From contig NZ_JANAVY020000002.1 in assembly GCF_025195085.2 (NCBI RefSeq), positions 1-64,000 on the forward strand: a stretch of DNA of 64,000 bases, read 5' to 3'. This stretch comes from Vibrio intestinalis (GTDB lineage Bacteria > Pseudomonadota > Gammaproteobacteria > Enterobacterales > Vibrionaceae). Below are positions 42,477 through 52,583 of this stretch, piece after piece. Under the pieces are notes generated by a model, which worked only from the letters and a program-made list of their open reading frames with translations, did not search any database and had not been told where the DNA came from. The translations under genes and the position numbers were made by a program. Each line of letters begins with the position of its first letter. Position 1 is the stretch's first letter.

Positions 42477-43622
42477 ATGACAAGGCTGTTGATACTCTTT
42501 TCTTCATTAATTACTTCATTTTCGCTGTTTGCCTCAGACACCAACTGGCAAGCCACTCAACAACAAGCTAAGGGCGAAACTGTCTACTTTCATGCTTGGG
42601 GCGGTAGCCAAGAAATTAATAACTACATTCGCTGGGCTGGCAATCAAGTTAAACAACAATACGGCGTCACACTCAAACACGTTAAAGTTACCGATATTGC
42701 TGAAACCACTACACGATTGATCGCAGAAAAAGCCGCAGGCAAAAACAGCGGTGGCAGTGTTGATATGGTTTGGATCAATGGCGAGAATTTTAAATCGATG
42801 AAGGACAACGATTTACTGTTTGGCCCTTTTGTTGAAGGCTTACCTAGTTGGCAATATGTCGACAAAACCCTTCCTGTCGACTCTGACTTCTCTGAACCAA
42901 CATTAGGACTTGAAGCACCTTGGGGTGTGGGCCAACTGGTATTTATTCACGACACGCAAACCCTCAATAACCCTCCGGCTTCATTTGCCGAGCTGTTAAG
43001 CTATGCGCAAGCCTTTCCTAATCGTATCAGTTATCCAAAACCACCAGAGTTTCATGGTACTAGCTTCCTCAAAGCGTTACTCATTGAGTTAACGGCAAAT
43101 AACACAGCTCTTAGCAAGCCTGTTGAGCAAGCTGACTTTACTGCCTTGACTGCCCCGCTTTGGCAATATCTTGACCAGTTCCACAAAGTAGCTTGGCGTC
43201 AAGGCAAACAGTTCCCAGCCAGTTCGACAGAAACCTTCCAGTTACTCGATGACGGTCAGCTGGATTTAGCGATTACATTTAACCCTAACGCGGTATTTTC
43301 TGCCCAAGTGAGCGGCAATTTAGCTGAAACAACCCAAACCTATGCAATGCAGGCAGGGGCATTGTCTAACATTCACTTCCTCGCTATCCCATGGAATGCC
43401 AATGCTTCAGCAGGTGCTCAAGTGGTGATTAACTTCCTATTAAGCCCAGAAGCGCAATCACGTAAAGGCGATTTGAACATTTGGGGTGACCCATCGGTAC
43501 TTGATAACCAATATTTGACCGGTTCAGCGAAAAATACCAAGCTATTTTCATCTATCGCTGAGCCACACCCAAGCTGGCAACCAGCGCTAGAAAAAGCTTG
43601 GCTAGAGCGTTACGGCCAATAA
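42477..43622 (+). CDS. ynjB: ABC transporter substrate-binding protein YnjB
   Basis: 381 residues with a signal peptide (cleavage near LFA-SD). YFHAWGGSQEINNYIRWAG, VDMVWINGENF, APWGVGQLVFIHD and the C-terminal IWGDPSVLDN are typical of YnjB, a type 2 periplasmic binding protein related to the thiamine/iron binders. First gene of ynjBCDF. The ligand of this system is not established. CGAGGA precedes the ATG. Confidence 0.92.
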   Translation: MTRLLILFSSLITSFSLFASDTNWQATQQQAKGETVYFHAWGGSQEINNYIRWAGNQVKQQYGVTLKHVKVTDIAETTTRLIAEKAAGKNSGGSVDMVWINGENFKSMKDNDLLFGPFVEGLPSWQYVDKTLPVDSDFSEPTLGLEAPWGVGQLVFIHDTQTLNNPPASFAELLSYAQAFPNRISYPKPPEFHGTSFLKALLIELTANNTALSKPVEQADFTALTAPLWQYLDQFHKVAWRQGKQFPASSTETFQLLDDGQLDLAITFNPNAVFSAQVSGNLAETTQTYAMQAGALSNIHFLAIPWNANASAGAQVVINFLLSPEAQSRKGDLNIWGDPSVLDNQYLTGSAKNTKLFSSIAEPHPSWQPALEKAWLERYGQ

Positions 43623-43654
43623 ATAGCCCATAAAGAAGAAGTATAGAGAGCCAG

Positions 43655-45355
43655 ATGTTTAGAGCGAGCTATTTCATCCTTATTGTTGTATGTATTGTGC
43701 CAGTGGCCCCGGGGCTTATTGGCGTCTCGCTCTCTTCATTTGGTTATATCCCTCCGATTGGGTTAAATGATTTTTCCATTAAAGCGTATAGCTTAGTATT
43801 CAGTTGGTCAGGGGTAACACAATCGATTTTGCTTACCTTATTTAGCAGCATTGCCAGCACATACTTAGCTGCGCTTTTATGCTTTGCTATCATTCAGCAG
43901 CTTTGGTTTTCTCGCCATTGGCGTAAAGTAGAAACCCTACTCTCCCCGCTGTTGGCACTGCCACATGTCGCCTTCGCGATTGGCTTTGCCTTCTTGCTCG
44001 CTCCGACCGGAGTGTTCGCTCGTATTGCCCATGAAGTATTTAACCTAGTACCTAACAACCAAACCACAGCTTGGTTTGTAAATGATGCCTACGCAGTTGG
44101 ACTGACTCTCGCATTGGCCATTAAAGAAGTGCCGTTTTTGCTTTTAATGAGCTTGCCGATACTGATGCAACTCAACCTTGAGAAGACGCATCACGTGGCC
44201 AGTGCCTTAGGTTATTCACCAGCGCAAATGTGGTTGAAGATTGTGCTACCTCAGTGGCTAAACAAAATGCGCTTCGCCTTATTTGCCGTTATCGCCTACG
44301 GCGCGGCAGTGGTCGATTTAAGCTTGATCCTTGGCCCAACCAACCCGCCTACCTTTGCGGTTTTGGTTTGGCAGTGGTTTAGTGACCCTGATTTAACTCT
44401 GCTACCTAGAGCATCTGCAGGGGCTATGGTGCTGTTTGCTATCGCCAGTGCGCTATTGCTGTTAGTGGTCGGCGTAGAAAAACTTGCTACTCAGCAGTTG
44501 AGCAAATGGCAATACTCTGGCCGCTACGGCTTCTCCTTACCTGGTAAGTCCTTTATTTCGTTTATCTCTGCGTTGGCTCTATTAATGTTACCGATTATGA
44601 TGCTGTGGAGTTTTGCTCATCGTTGGCGTTTTCCTGATTTATTACCAAGTCGATACAGCCTGCGCTTTTGGCAGTTCGAATGGCAGAATATATGGCCAAC
44701 AATCGAGCAGAGTTTATTGCTCGCGGTCGTTACTGCCTTTTTAGCTCTATTGATGGGGATCATCGCCCAAGAATATCGAGCGAAGCATCGCCTTGCTCTG
44801 CCCAACTACATCATTGCACTGCCGATGTTAGTGCCTCAACTCTCTTTATTGTTTGGGTTGCAAATTACCACGCTCTATTTAGACAGTGACCAATTTATGC
44901 TGTGGGTCATTTGGTCACACCTATTTTTTGCTTTTCCCTTTGTCTATCTGGCGCTTGATGGGCCATGGCGAAGCTACAATGACAATTTTACTAAAACCGC
45001 GCTAAGCCTTGGCAAAAAGCCTCTGTATACATTTGTTATGGTCAAAGGGCGTATCTTGCTGCCTGCGCTTCTTTACGCATGGGCCATCGGAGCGAGTGTC
45101 AGCCTCGCGCAATATTTACCGACACTGATACTCGGTGGAGGTCGGGTCGCCACTATCACTACCGAAGCGGTGGCACTGTCGAGTGGGTTTGATCGCCGAG
45201 TCACAGCGATTTACGCTCTGTGGCAAGCGATCCTACCGCTGATTTTCTTTATGATTTCAATGCTCATTAGCCATAAAGCTAGACTGCGAACCTATACACC
45301 AATTAAGGAAACGCTTGGTCATGACACTTTGTCTCAAAAACCTTTCCATCAATAA
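43655..45355 (+). CDS. ynjC: ABC transporter permease YnjC
   Basis: 566 residues with two fused BPD-transport permease halves (each about six TM helices; EAA-like loops near ASALGYSPAQMWLKIVLPQW and ALSLGKKPLYTFVMVKGRIL). The fused layout is like ThiP and FbpB. It forms the inner-membrane channel for YnjB/YnjD. It starts 32 bp after ynjB, and ynjD begins within its 3' end. Confidence 0.93.
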   Translation: MFRASYFILIVVCIVPVAPGLIGVSLSSFGYIPPIGLNDFSIKAYSLVFSWSGVTQSILLTLFSSIASTYLAALLCFAIIQQLWFSRHWRKVETLLSPLLALPHVAFAIGFAFLLAPTGVFARIAHEVFNLVPNNQTTAWFVNDAYAVGLTLALAIKEVPFLLLMSLPILMQLNLEKTHHVASALGYSPAQMWLKIVLPQWLNKMRFALFAVIAYGAAVVDLSLILGPTNPPTFAVLVWQWFSDPDLTLLPRASAGAMVLFAIASALLLLVVGVEKLATQQLSKWQYSGRYGFSLPGKSFISFISALALLMLPIMMLWSFAHRWRFPDLLPSRYSLRFWQFEWQNIWPTIEQSLLLAVVTAFLALLMGIIAQEYRAKHRLALPNYIIALPMLVPQLSLLFGLQITTLYLDSDQFMLWVIWSHLFFAFPFVYLALDGPWRSYNDNFTKTALSLGKKPLYTFVMVKGRILLPALLYAWAIGASVSLAQYLPTLILGGGRVATITTEAVALSSGFDRRVTAIYALWQAILPLIFFMISMLISHKARLRTYTPIKETLGHDTLSQKPFHQ

Positions 45356-45968
45356 GCGATCTGAAGAGTCGCTCATTCGTAGCTTTACCCTTACAGTAGA
45401 GCCGGGAGACGTTGCCTGTGTAATGGGGCCAAGTGGTTGTGGAAAATCGACCCTACTTAACGTTATTGCTGGCCACTTAAACAAAGACTTCAACTACAGA
45501 GGTGAAGTTTGGTTGAACAACAAGAACATCACTAACGTGACACCCCATGAGCGAGGCGTCGGGGTACTATTTCAAGATGATTTGCTCTTTCCTCACCTCA
45601 ACGTTTGGCAAAATCTCGCTTTTGCTCTGCCGAATGAGGTAAAAGGCAATCAAAGAAAGCAGTTAGCTCTTGAGAGCTTAAACAACGTGAATCTTGCTTC
45701 TCTTGCCAATGCATTCCCAGAACAGATCTCAGGTGGTCAGCGCGCGCGAATCAGTTTAATACGCATGTTACTGGCTAAACCTAAAGTCGCATTACTCGAT
45801 GAACCGTTCAGTAAACTCGATCAATCACTACGTAAGCAGTTTCGTGATTGGGTATTTGAGCAGCTCACCCAAGCGAATATCCCCGCCCTATTAGTCACTC
45901 ATGATCAAGCTGATGCGCCAACGAACAGTACTATTTACCTATGGCCAAAGGAGAGCCAACATGCTTGA
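45321..45968 (+). CDS. ynjD: ABC transporter ATP-binding protein YnjD
   Basis: 215 residues. Walker A MGPSGCGKSTLLN (about 37-49), signature ISGGQRARISL, Walker B VALLDEPFSKLD and a switch histidine in VTHDQAD are all intact. It energises YnjC. ATG 45321 is chosen; an in-frame TTG at 45315 is closer to the AAGGAA site and could be the true start. It overlaps ynjC by 35 bp and ynjF by 8 bp, so all are co-translated. Confidence 0.93.
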   Translation: MTLCLKNLSINKRSEESLIRSFTLTVEPGDVACVMGPSGCGKSTLLNVIAGHLNKDFNYRGEVWLNNKNITNVTPHERGVGVLFQDDLLFPHLNVWQNLAFALPNEVKGNQRKQLALESLNNVNLASLANAFPEQISGGQRARISLIRMLLAKPKVALLDEPFSKLDQSLRKQFRDWVFEQLTQANIPALLVTHDQADAPTNSTIYLWPKESQHA

Positions 45969-46569
45969 TAAGTTCAGTATCAAAGCCATTCGCTGGCCAT
46001 TAACCCAAACCGCTACACTGCTTGATCGAATGGGCGTTACCGCGAACAGCACGACATTGTTTGGTTTTGCGATTGGTTGCTTGGCATTGCCCGCACTTAT
46101 CTTTGAGCAATACTGGCTTGCGCTGATCTTTATCGTCAGCAATAGAATTTGCGATGGCCTTGATGGCGCGCTGGCAAGACGACAAGGCATAACAGATGCT
46201 GGAGGATTTTTAGATATCAGCCTCGATTTCTTGTTCTACTCTTTGATTCCGTTTGGTTTTGTTCTCGCCAATCCTGAAAGCAATGCCATTGCTGGCGCTT
46301 TTCTCATCTTCTCATTCATCGGTACTGGTTCGAGCTTTTTAGCCTTTGCGGTCATGGCAGGAAAAAGAGGAATAGAGAATCCGACCTATCAAAACAAATC
46401 ACTCTATTATATGAGTGGCTTGACCGAAGGCACCGAGACCATCGCTTGTTTTATCTTGTTCTGTCTGTTCCCACAGCACTTTGCCATCATCGCTTACCTA
46501 TTTGGTGCAGCATGTTGGTTTACCACTTTTACGCGAATTTACTCTGGGTTTCAAACGCTCAAACAGTGA
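45961..46569 (+). CDS. ynjF: CDP-alcohol phosphatidyltransferase YnjF
   Basis: 202 residues, a membrane protein of the same family as PgsA. DGLDGALARRQGITDAGGFL followed by DISLD gives the full DG-x2-AR-x8-G-x3-D-x3-D active site (about 61-84), so catalysis is expected, but the alcohol substrate is unknown. AAAGGAG lies just upstream of ATG 45961. Its place at the end of ynjBCD matches E. coli ynjA-F minus ynjA and ynjE, hinting that the transporter's substrate relates to phospholipid headgroups. Confidence 0.92.
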   Translation: MLDKFSIKAIRWPLTQTATLLDRMGVTANSTTLFGFAIGCLALPALIFEQYWLALIFIVSNRICDGLDGALARRQGITDAGGFLDISLDFLFYSLIPFGFVLANPESNAIAGAFLIFSFIGTGSSFLAFAVMAGKRGIENPTYQNKSLYYMSGLTEGTETIACFILFCLFPQHFAIIAYLFGAACWFTTFTRIYSGFQTLKQ

Positions 46570-46759
46570 TCTAAATCACGGTCATTTGTAATGCGTGAAA
46601 GGGTCTGTCTTAAGTTTCATTTGATATTAAACAGGTATAGTACAGAGGTTTATTTTCAAGCGAACCATTGGGAACATGCGCTGATTAGTATCAGAAGAGA
46701 AGTCACTAAACGGCTTTAAACCACATCTTCTTTTAAAACGTCAGTGTAAATAAAATGGA

Positions 46760-47635
46760 TTGCCCGTGATTAGTAAAATTATCTCCCATATATCAAAACG
46801 CATCGCAATTGAATCAAAAGTAAAAGAACAAGTCTTAATCGATCGCTACACCCATTCTTGCTTAGAGTCGGAAACCTCACTGATCAACCCCGACTCTACG
46901 CATAACATTATGATCAGTTTGACCAGTTATTCTTCACGAGTAAGCTTGGTCTACCTCACTATCGAATCGCTCGGTGCGCAAACCATCAAACCCAACAGCA
47001 TTGTGCTTTGGTTAGATGAAAATGAATTTACCATGGAGACGCTACCGGGTACGCTTAAACGCCAAGTGGAACGAGGGCTAACAGTCAAATTCACTCCGAA
47101 TACAGGTTCGTATAAAAAGCTATTCCCTGCCATCGACTCTGCGCCAGATATGCACATTATTACCGTGGATGATGACATTCTTTACCCATACGATTTGGTT
47201 GAACGTCTCTACAAACAACATCAGAAAAAGCCTGAAGCAATCATTGGCTGTCGAGCTCACCAGATTCAACGAGGGAAAAACCAAGAACCGCTGCCCTACT
47301 CCAATTGGAAGTTTGAAGTTGACCAGCCCAATACAGGCGATACCTTTATCACCTCCGGTGGCGGTACCTTTTTCCCAGCGAATGAACAGCGTAAATCAAT
47401 CAAAGATACCGACCTTGCGCTCCGTCTTTGCCCCAACGCCGATGATGTTTGGATCAATTGCATTGCCAAATCGGTTGGAATTGAGATAAACAAAGTCCCC
47501 CTGAATACCCATTATCGAAGAAAGTTCTTGTTTCTATCCAATGACTCAGAAGAGCTCAAGCACGCCAATGTCGAAGGCGGTTTGAACGACAAATACCTGA
47601 ACATAATGAGACAGCAACTCGGCTCGCACCTCTAA
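46760..47635 (+). CDS. Putative glycosyltransferase (GT-A type)
   Basis: 291 residues (TTG 46760; GTG 46766 is an alternative, and neither has a strong ribosome site). The N-terminal half resembles the nucleotide-sugar-binding fold of GT-A enzymes: MISLTSYSSRVSLVYLTIES, then a DxD-like metal site in IITVDDDILYPYDLVERL near residue 140. The C-terminal ADDVWINCIAKSVGIE looks like the acceptor-side acidic motif. It is probably soluble and adds a sugar to a surface glycan, but no polysaccharide locus surrounds it. Isolated between ynjF and an RNA methyltransferase gene. Confidence 0.65.
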   Translation: MPVISKIISHISKRIAIESKVKEQVLIDRYTHSCLESETSLINPDSTHNIMISLTSYSSRVSLVYLTIESLGAQTIKPNSIVLWLDENEFTMETLPGTLKRQVERGLTVKFTPNTGSYKKLFPAIDSAPDMHIITVDDDILYPYDLVERLYKQHQKKPEAIIGCRAHQIQRGKNQEPLPYSNWKFEVDQPNTGDTFITSGGGTFFPANEQRKSIKDTDLALRLCPNADDVWINCIAKSVGIEINKVPLNTHYRRKFLFLSNDSEELKHANVEGGLNDKYLNIMRQQLGSHL

Positions 47636-47640
47636 ATACA

Positions 47641-47664
47641 AAAAAGCCCCTTTCGGGGCTTTTT
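47641..47664. terminator. Bidirectional terminator
   Basis: AAAAAGCCCC, loop TTTC, GGGGCTTTTT, between the glycosyltransferase-like gene and the converging methyltransferase gene. Confidence 0.9.
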
Positions 47665-47675
47665 AGTTGTCTTGA

Positions 47676-48644
47676 TTAAGCTTTTTTAAACACCAAACAT
47701 TTCAGTGCAGCTTGTTCATCGGTATCAGGAAACTCTGGTGGGTTATCTAAGCGCTCTACATATTGAAGAGTTGGCGCCTCTTCTTTCATACCATCAATCA
47801 AAAAGTCGCAATTTACCACTGGCGAATTCACACACGCTAATACCTGACCACCGTCAGCCAGCAAATCTGGTAGGCGACGCAAGATCTTTTGGTAATCTTT
47901 AGTTAAGGCAAAGCTACCTTTTTGGAATGACGGTGGATCAATAATAATCAAATCGTACTGACCCGCTTTTTTAATCTTCCCCCAAGACTTAAAAATATCA
48001 TGAGCAAAGAAACGGACTTGATTGATGTTATGACCGTTAAGTTTGTGGTTCTCTCGACCTTTTGAAAGCGACGATTTCGCCATATCCACGTTAACAACGC
48101 TGTCTGCACCACCAGCAATAGCTGCAACTGAGAAACCGCAGGTATAAGCGAACAAATTCAGCACGTTGGCCTGATGGGCGTTTTGCTTTACCCAATCTCG
48201 GCCTAAGCGCATATCTAAGAACAAACCAAAGTTTTGGTTACGACCGATATCGAGCTGAAACTTAAGCCCAGATTCAATTACCACAGGTCTAGAGTCTAAC
48301 TCACCCACTAACACTTCAGAGGGCGCACCATCGGTGTAACGGTGCTGTAGCACAATGGAACGGCCTTGCTTTCGTTGCCACAGCGCGCTGGTGCTTAAAT
48401 CCATAAGCCCAGTTTTTAGTGTATCTAAGAACGGTTCTGAAACCGCTTTGAACAGATTGACGATCAATTGGCCTTGCAACCAATCACAAGTGAGTTGTTC
48501 TAGCCCTGACCAGTGACGACCACGGCCATGAAAAAGACGGCGAACTTCATCTGGAGCTTCAGCTAACTGCTCATTAAGGTGTTCAAAAAACACCGGCAGT
48601 TGGTCTATCTGCATAGACTCGATTATTTGTTGATTTTCGGCCAT
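47676..48644 (-). CDS. Class I SAM-dependent (RlmI/RlmK-like) RNA methyltransferase
   Basis: About 322 residues from ATG 48644, preceded by GGAG at six bases. The Rossmann methyltransferase core carries VLNLFAYTCGFSVAAIAGGA (SAM motif I), the acidic end of beta 2 (VVNVDMAK) and the catalytic IIDPPSFQKG, as in 23S rRNA cytosine methyltransferases of the RlmI/RlmK group. The RlmI-type PUA domain is absent, so the target may differ. It overlaps the preceding pseudouridine synthase gene by 22 bp, making an RNA-modification operon. Confidence 0.88.
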   Translation of the reverse strand: MAENQQIIESMQIDQLPVFFEHLNEQLAEAPDEVRRLFHGRGRHWSGLEQLTCDWLQGQLIVNLFKAVSEPFLDTLKTGLMDLSTSALWQRKQGRSIVLQHRYTDGAPSEVLVGELDSRPVVIESGLKFQLDIGRNQNFGLFLDMRLGRDWVKQNAHQANVLNLFAYTCGFSVAAIAGGADSVVNVDMAKSSLSKGRENHKLNGHNINQVRFFAHDIFKSWGKIKKAGQYDLIIIDPPSFQKGSFALTKDYQKILRRLPDLLADGGQVLACVNSPVVNCDFLIDGMKEEAPTLQYVERLDNPPEFPDTDEQAALKCLVFKKA

Positions 48645-49318
48645 GTTAGGCTCCATGGTTCCAGCCATTGGTCAATACCTTCGCTTGTGGTTGGTTGATG
48701 CCATTTACTGCCCAGCGCTTGATGGTCACGCGGGTCACAGATAATTTCGAATGTATCCTCTAAGTATGGAAACTTAAGCGCAAATGCATGTAAGTAGCCA
48801 CGGTCAGATTGAGAGGATGGATTGTAAATAGGGTCACCCACAATAGCAGAACCCACTGATTTTATCGCCACGCGAATTTGATGGGTTTTCCCCGTATGAG
48901 GTTTACACAGAAAAAGTCTCTCCCCCGGCTCAGCCGCGAGTGAAAAAAACTGCGTCACAGCCGGATTATCTTGGCTGTTGAGTAACTTCCATGCGGAGCG
49001 CCTTGAACGTTCCATATCCCCAGAAATCAATCCCTGTTTTTTCTTTGGCTTTTTGCTGCCGATGGCCAAATAGAACTTCTCTACCTGTCTGTTGGCAAAA
49101 GCTTGAGATAACACGCTTGCAGCTTGCGCATTACGCGCCAGTAGCAAAATACCAGAGGTCATTTTATCTAAGCGATGTACTAGGTATAGCTGAGTATCAC
49201 CCAGATGGTTAGCCACCTCTTGCACCAACATGGTGTCACCATCATCTTTATGCACCGACACATTAGGATGCTTGTTGATCACAACAAATTGAGGATGGGT
49301 AAAAAGAATATCAAACAT
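48623..49318 (-). CDS. RluA-family pseudouridine synthase
   Basis: 231 residues from ATG 49318. The active-site block YLVHRLDKMTSGILLLARN (catalytic aspartate in HRLD) and the downstream KPHTGKTHQIRVAIKSVGSAIVGD are diagnostic for the RluA/RluC/TruC superfamily. No S4 domain is present. It most resembles the small RluA-like group of unassigned target in vibrios. It converts uridine to pseudouridine in rRNA or tRNA. Upstream partner of the RlmI-like methyltransferase gene. Confidence 0.9.
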   Translation of the reverse strand: MFDILFTHPQFVVINKHPNVSVHKDDGDTMLVQEVANHLGDTQLYLVHRLDKMTSGILLLARNAQAASVLSQAFANRQVEKFYLAIGSKKPKKKQGLISGDMERSRRSAWKLLNSQDNPAVTQFFSLAAEPGERLFLCKPHTGKTHQIRVAIKSVGSAIVGDPIYNPSSQSDRGYLHAFALKFPYLEDTFEIICDPRDHQALGSKWHQPTTSEGIDQWLEPWSLTWPKINK

Positions 49319-49358
49319 GAAGCCACTCCACTTTGGGTGCAAGAGTATATACCTAAAG

Positions 49359-49396
49359 CAAAATGAGCCAAACCCCAGTCAGGAGTTTGGCTCATT
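49359..49396 (-). terminator. Terminator of the chemoreceptor gene
   Basis: AATGAGCCAAAC (49362-49373) and GTTTGGCTCATT (49385-49396) form a perfect 12-bp stem. On the minus strand TTTTG follows. Confidence 0.8.
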
Positions 49397-49448
49397 CAAT
49401 TTAATATAAACCTGCTGTTTGATTACTATATCAGCAAATTAAGCAAGG

Positions 49449-51068
49449 TTACGCTAAGCGGAACTTACCAACTAAAGCTTCAAGCTCAGAAACGCGGTCG
49501 TTAAGGCCAGCAACGCTACTAGAACTACTGTTAGCTAGCTCAAGCGAGCGAGCAGAAATATCACTGATTGAAGTAATGTCAGCGGCAATTTCTTTAGTTA
49601 CTGCGGTTTGCTCTTCCGCTGCGGTTGCAATGGAACTGATCATACGCTGAACATCAGATGCGCCCGATACAATCTCTTCCAAAGCGCTAACCGCGCCTGT
49701 GCTTTGGCTTACGCCAATTTCAACCAATCGGCAGTTGTCATCGGTAAAGGTAACCGCTTCTTGTGTACCCATTTGAATCGCTTGAATGATGCCAGAAACT
49801 TCTTGTGTCGCTTTTGTAGTTCGCTCTGCAAGCGCACGAACTTCATCAGCTACAACCGCGAAACCGCGACCAAACTCACCCGCACGCGCCGCTTCAATCG
49901 CCGCATTAAGCGCCAATAGATTGGTCTGTTCTGCGATATCTTCGATAACTTTAATTACACTACCAATCTTCTCGCCATGAGTACCCAATTCATTCATCTG
50001 TGAAGACATGTCTGACATTTGTTGGCTAACCTGTTGAATGCTTGCAACCATCTCCACGATAACGTTGCGACCTTCTTCCGCCGATTGCTCAGAACGCTTC
50101 GACTCTTCATAAGTTGCAGAGCCTTGCTGTGCCACCTCGGAAATGGTCAGGCTTAACTCTTCAGCAGCGGTGGCAATTAAGCTTGCTTTATCTGCTTGCG
50201 AAGAAGCGCCCTTCACAATATCACCACTCACAGAAGAGAGTTCGCCTGTCACTTGCTTCACTTCTGACGCCACTGACGAGATTGAACCAATCAGCGTTAC
50301 CAAAGAGCCTTGCATGCGGTTGATTGAACGCGCTAGGTTTGCCAGTTCATCACCGGATTTGTCATTAATCTCTTCGGTTGAAAGGTCGCCATCTGCCACT
50401 TTTTGCGCCACTTCGTCTAGCTTGGTTAAACGCGTCGTGATCGAGTTAGACAAAATGTAGGCAATGACACAAGTCAGCGCTACCGCAATAGAAGAAAGTA
50501 CAAGAATGGTGTATTCAATTTTGGTAAACGAATCACTTAGGTCAACAAGCGCCTCTTGCGAGCTCACTTCGCCAGAAGAGGTCGCTTCATCCAAAATAGT
50601 TTCAATCGGTACTAAGTTTTCTTCATAGCTGCGGCGAAGAAGAGGGATAACCGCTGCTAGAGTGAAATTGCGACTTTCTAAAAGTGGCACGATTTGGCTT
50701 TCAAAGTCTGAAGTAAAGGCATTCATCAAGCCTTCAACTTTCTCTACTTGCTGATAATCGCTGCCACCTTTGGTTTCAAGCGTTTTAAGCAGTGCTACGT
50801 CATCTGCAAACTCTTGCTTGTTTGCATAATAATCGTCTAAAGCGCCTTTTACGCCAGTCACTGCGCCAGTCGCATCACGGTATACGTCACCAGCGTTATC
50901 GATCATGGTTAGATAACCGACTAACTCAGGCACATCATCTGTTCGAATCTCATCAGCTACGGCGTGCGATGAATAAACTTCATTCCAGATGATAGCGACC
51001 ATGATCATAAGAATCGCCAAAATACTTCCAAAGCCGGCGTACAACTTCTTTCTTACTGATAAATTCAC
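49449..51068 (-). CDS. Methyl-accepting chemotaxis protein
   Basis: 539 residues. TM1 (about 10-30) and TM2 (about 187-208) flank a small periplasmic four-helix-bundle type sensor (about 155 residues). HAMP (about 208-262, [20 protein letters not shown]) precedes a 24H-type cytoplasmic signalling domain with the conserved tip [19 protein letters not shown] and [15 protein letters not shown]. The ligand is unknown. There is no NWETF-like CheR-binding tail. Monocistronic. Confidence 0.94.
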   Translation of the reverse strand: MNLSVRKKLYAGFGSILAILMIMVAIIWNEVYSSHAVADEIRTDDVPELVGYLTMIDNAGDVYRDATGAVTGVKGALDDYYANKQEFADDVALLKTLETKGGSDYQQVEKVEGLMNAFTSDFESQIVPLLESRNFTLAAVIPLLRRSYEENLVPIETILDEATSSGEVSSQEALVDLSDSFTKIEYTILVLSSIAVALTCVIAYILSNSITTRLTKLDEVAQKVADGDLSTEEINDKSGDELANLARSINRMQGSLVTLIGSISSVASEVKQVTGELSSVSGDIVKGASSQADKASLIATAAEELSLTISEVAQQGSATYEESKRSEQSAEEGRNVIVEMVASIQQVSQQMSDMSSQMNELGTHGEKIGSVIKVIEDIAEQTNLLALNAAIEAARAGEFGRGFAVVADEVRALAERTTKATQEVSGIIQAIQMGTQEAVTFTDDNCRLVEIGVSQSTGAVSALEEIVSGASDVQRMISSIATAAEEQTAVTKEIAADITSISDISARSLELANSSSSSVAGLNDRVSELEALVGKFRLA

Positions 51069-51196
51069 TTGTGCTTACCTTCTAAATTGTAATTGTTGTT
51101 ATTTGAATGGGGACTTATGCTCGCCCAAATTTTTATGGACCAGTGTTATGTTATCGTCACAGATTTCACGAACTTTATACGCAATTGCATCAATAT

Positions 51197-51226
51197 AAAA
51201 AAAGCCTCTAAAATTAGAGGCTTTTT
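51197..51226 (-). terminator. Terminator of the sodium symporter gene
   Basis: AAAAAGCCTCTAA and TTAGAGGCTTTTT stem, with a T run on the minus strand, 13 bp past the stop codon. Confidence 0.85.
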
Positions 51227-51239
51227 GCGAGAGACTTCA

Positions 51240-52583
51240 CTAAACAATCGAGAAGATGAACACGGCTAAGATAGCGACAGGACAAACAATACGTACATAC
51301 CAAGGCCAAATCTTCCAGAACAACCCTTGCTCAATTTCTGGGTTACCTTCTTTTAGCTCATTCAGTAGCTTGTTACGGTTCCAAATCCAACCAACTACGA
51401 TAGCCCATACCACACCTAGTAATGGCTGCATGTACACCGTTGAGATATCAGCAATAAGACCGAACAGCGAACCAAAGTTTAGTGAGATAATGATACTTAG
51501 GATAAGAATCGCACCACCAATAACCCAAGTGGCTTTAGTACGGTCCATCTTAAGTTCGTCTTGAGCACACGAAACGGGTACTTCTAGCAACGAAATTGAA
51601 GACGTAAGCGCCGCGATAACCATTAGGACGAAGAAGCCCGTACCAACAATCGCACCCGCACTGCCCATGGTATCGAACATTGCAGGTAGCACTGCGAACA
51701 CTAGGTCGCCAGAGCTCATTAGCTCACCCGCTTTATTAAAGATTTCTACACCGTTGTTTTTCGCTACGAACATCGCAGGAAGAATCAAAAGACCAGCACT
51801 GAATGCAACACCGGTGTCAATCGCTGCTACTTGCGCCGCTGTTTTAGGAATGTTCACATCTTTCTTTAGGTATGAGCCGTACACCATCATTGAGCCAACA
51901 CCCAGTGATAGAGAGAAGAAAGCTTGGCCCATTGCATCAACCATCAAGCTTGGCGTCATATGTGAAACGTCAGGGACAAGGTACATTTTTAGACCTTCCA
52001 TCGCACCATCTTGAGTAAAGATGTAGATGATCATGACACCAAACAGTACGAACAGCATCGGCATTAGGCGAGTCGACCATTTTTCAATACCGTCAGCGAC
52101 ACCTTTTTGCACAACGTAAATTGTAAGAAGAGAGAACAGCGCAGCTAATACGACATTACGAGCACCACTGAAATTAGTAAGCCAATCTGCCGCAGATTGC
52201 AGCCCAACAAACTCAAGCGTTGGTGCGGCAGAGAAACCCATCAACCAACCCGCAAGAATTGAGTAGAAGCTTAAAATCATCGACGCCGCGATCATCGCGA
52301 TCAGGCCAAACAGCCCTGCCGCCATGCGATTTTTCGTCCATACAGAACGTAGCGAGGCAATTGGGTTTGATTGACCGTGTCGACCAATCGTCAGCTCAGC
52401 AACTAGCATAGGGAATGCAAGCAAAAAGACCATCGCTAAGTAGATGACCAAAAATGCTGCGCCACCGTTACTGGCCGCTTTGGTTGGGAAACCCCATACG
52501 TTACCTAATCCGACTGCTGAACCAGCCGCTGCCATAATAAAGCCCAATTTCGATGAGAAATGGCCTCTTGAGTTACTCGCCAT
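51240..52583 (-). CDS. Neurotransmitter:sodium symporter family amino-acid transporter
   Basis: 447 residues with about 11 TM helices, in the LeuT/NSS fold. The sodium and substrate site of TM1 is clear (GFIMAAAGSAVGLGNVWGFP), and FSLSLGVGSMMVYGSYL in TM6 is typical. The bacterial 11-helix group includes tyrosine (Tyt1) and tryptophan (TnaT) carriers. An exact TyrR box 49 bp upstream of the start points to an aromatic amino acid, probably tyrosine, as substrate. Monocistronic, divergent from cls. Confidence 0.92.
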   Translation of the reverse strand: MASNSRGHFSSKLGFIMAAAGSAVGLGNVWGFPTKAASNGGAAFLVIYLAMVFLLAFPMLVAELTIGRHGQSNPIASLRSVWTKNRMAAGLFGLIAMIAASMILSFYSILAGWLMGFSAAPTLEFVGLQSAADWLTNFSGARNVVLAALFSLLTIYVVQKGVADGIEKWSTRLMPMLFVLFGVMIIYIFTQDGAMEGLKMYLVPDVSHMTPSLMVDAMGQAFFSLSLGVGSMMVYGSYLKKDVNIPKTAAQVAAIDTGVAFSAGLLILPAMFVAKNNGVEIFNKAGELMSSGDLVFAVLPAMFDTMGSAGAIVGTGFFVLMVIAALTSSISLLEVPVSCAQDELKMDRTKATWVIGGAILILSIIISLNFGSLFGLIADISTVYMQPLLGVVWAIVVGWIWNRNKLLNELKEGNPEIEQGLFWKIWPWYVRIVCPVAILAVFIFSIV

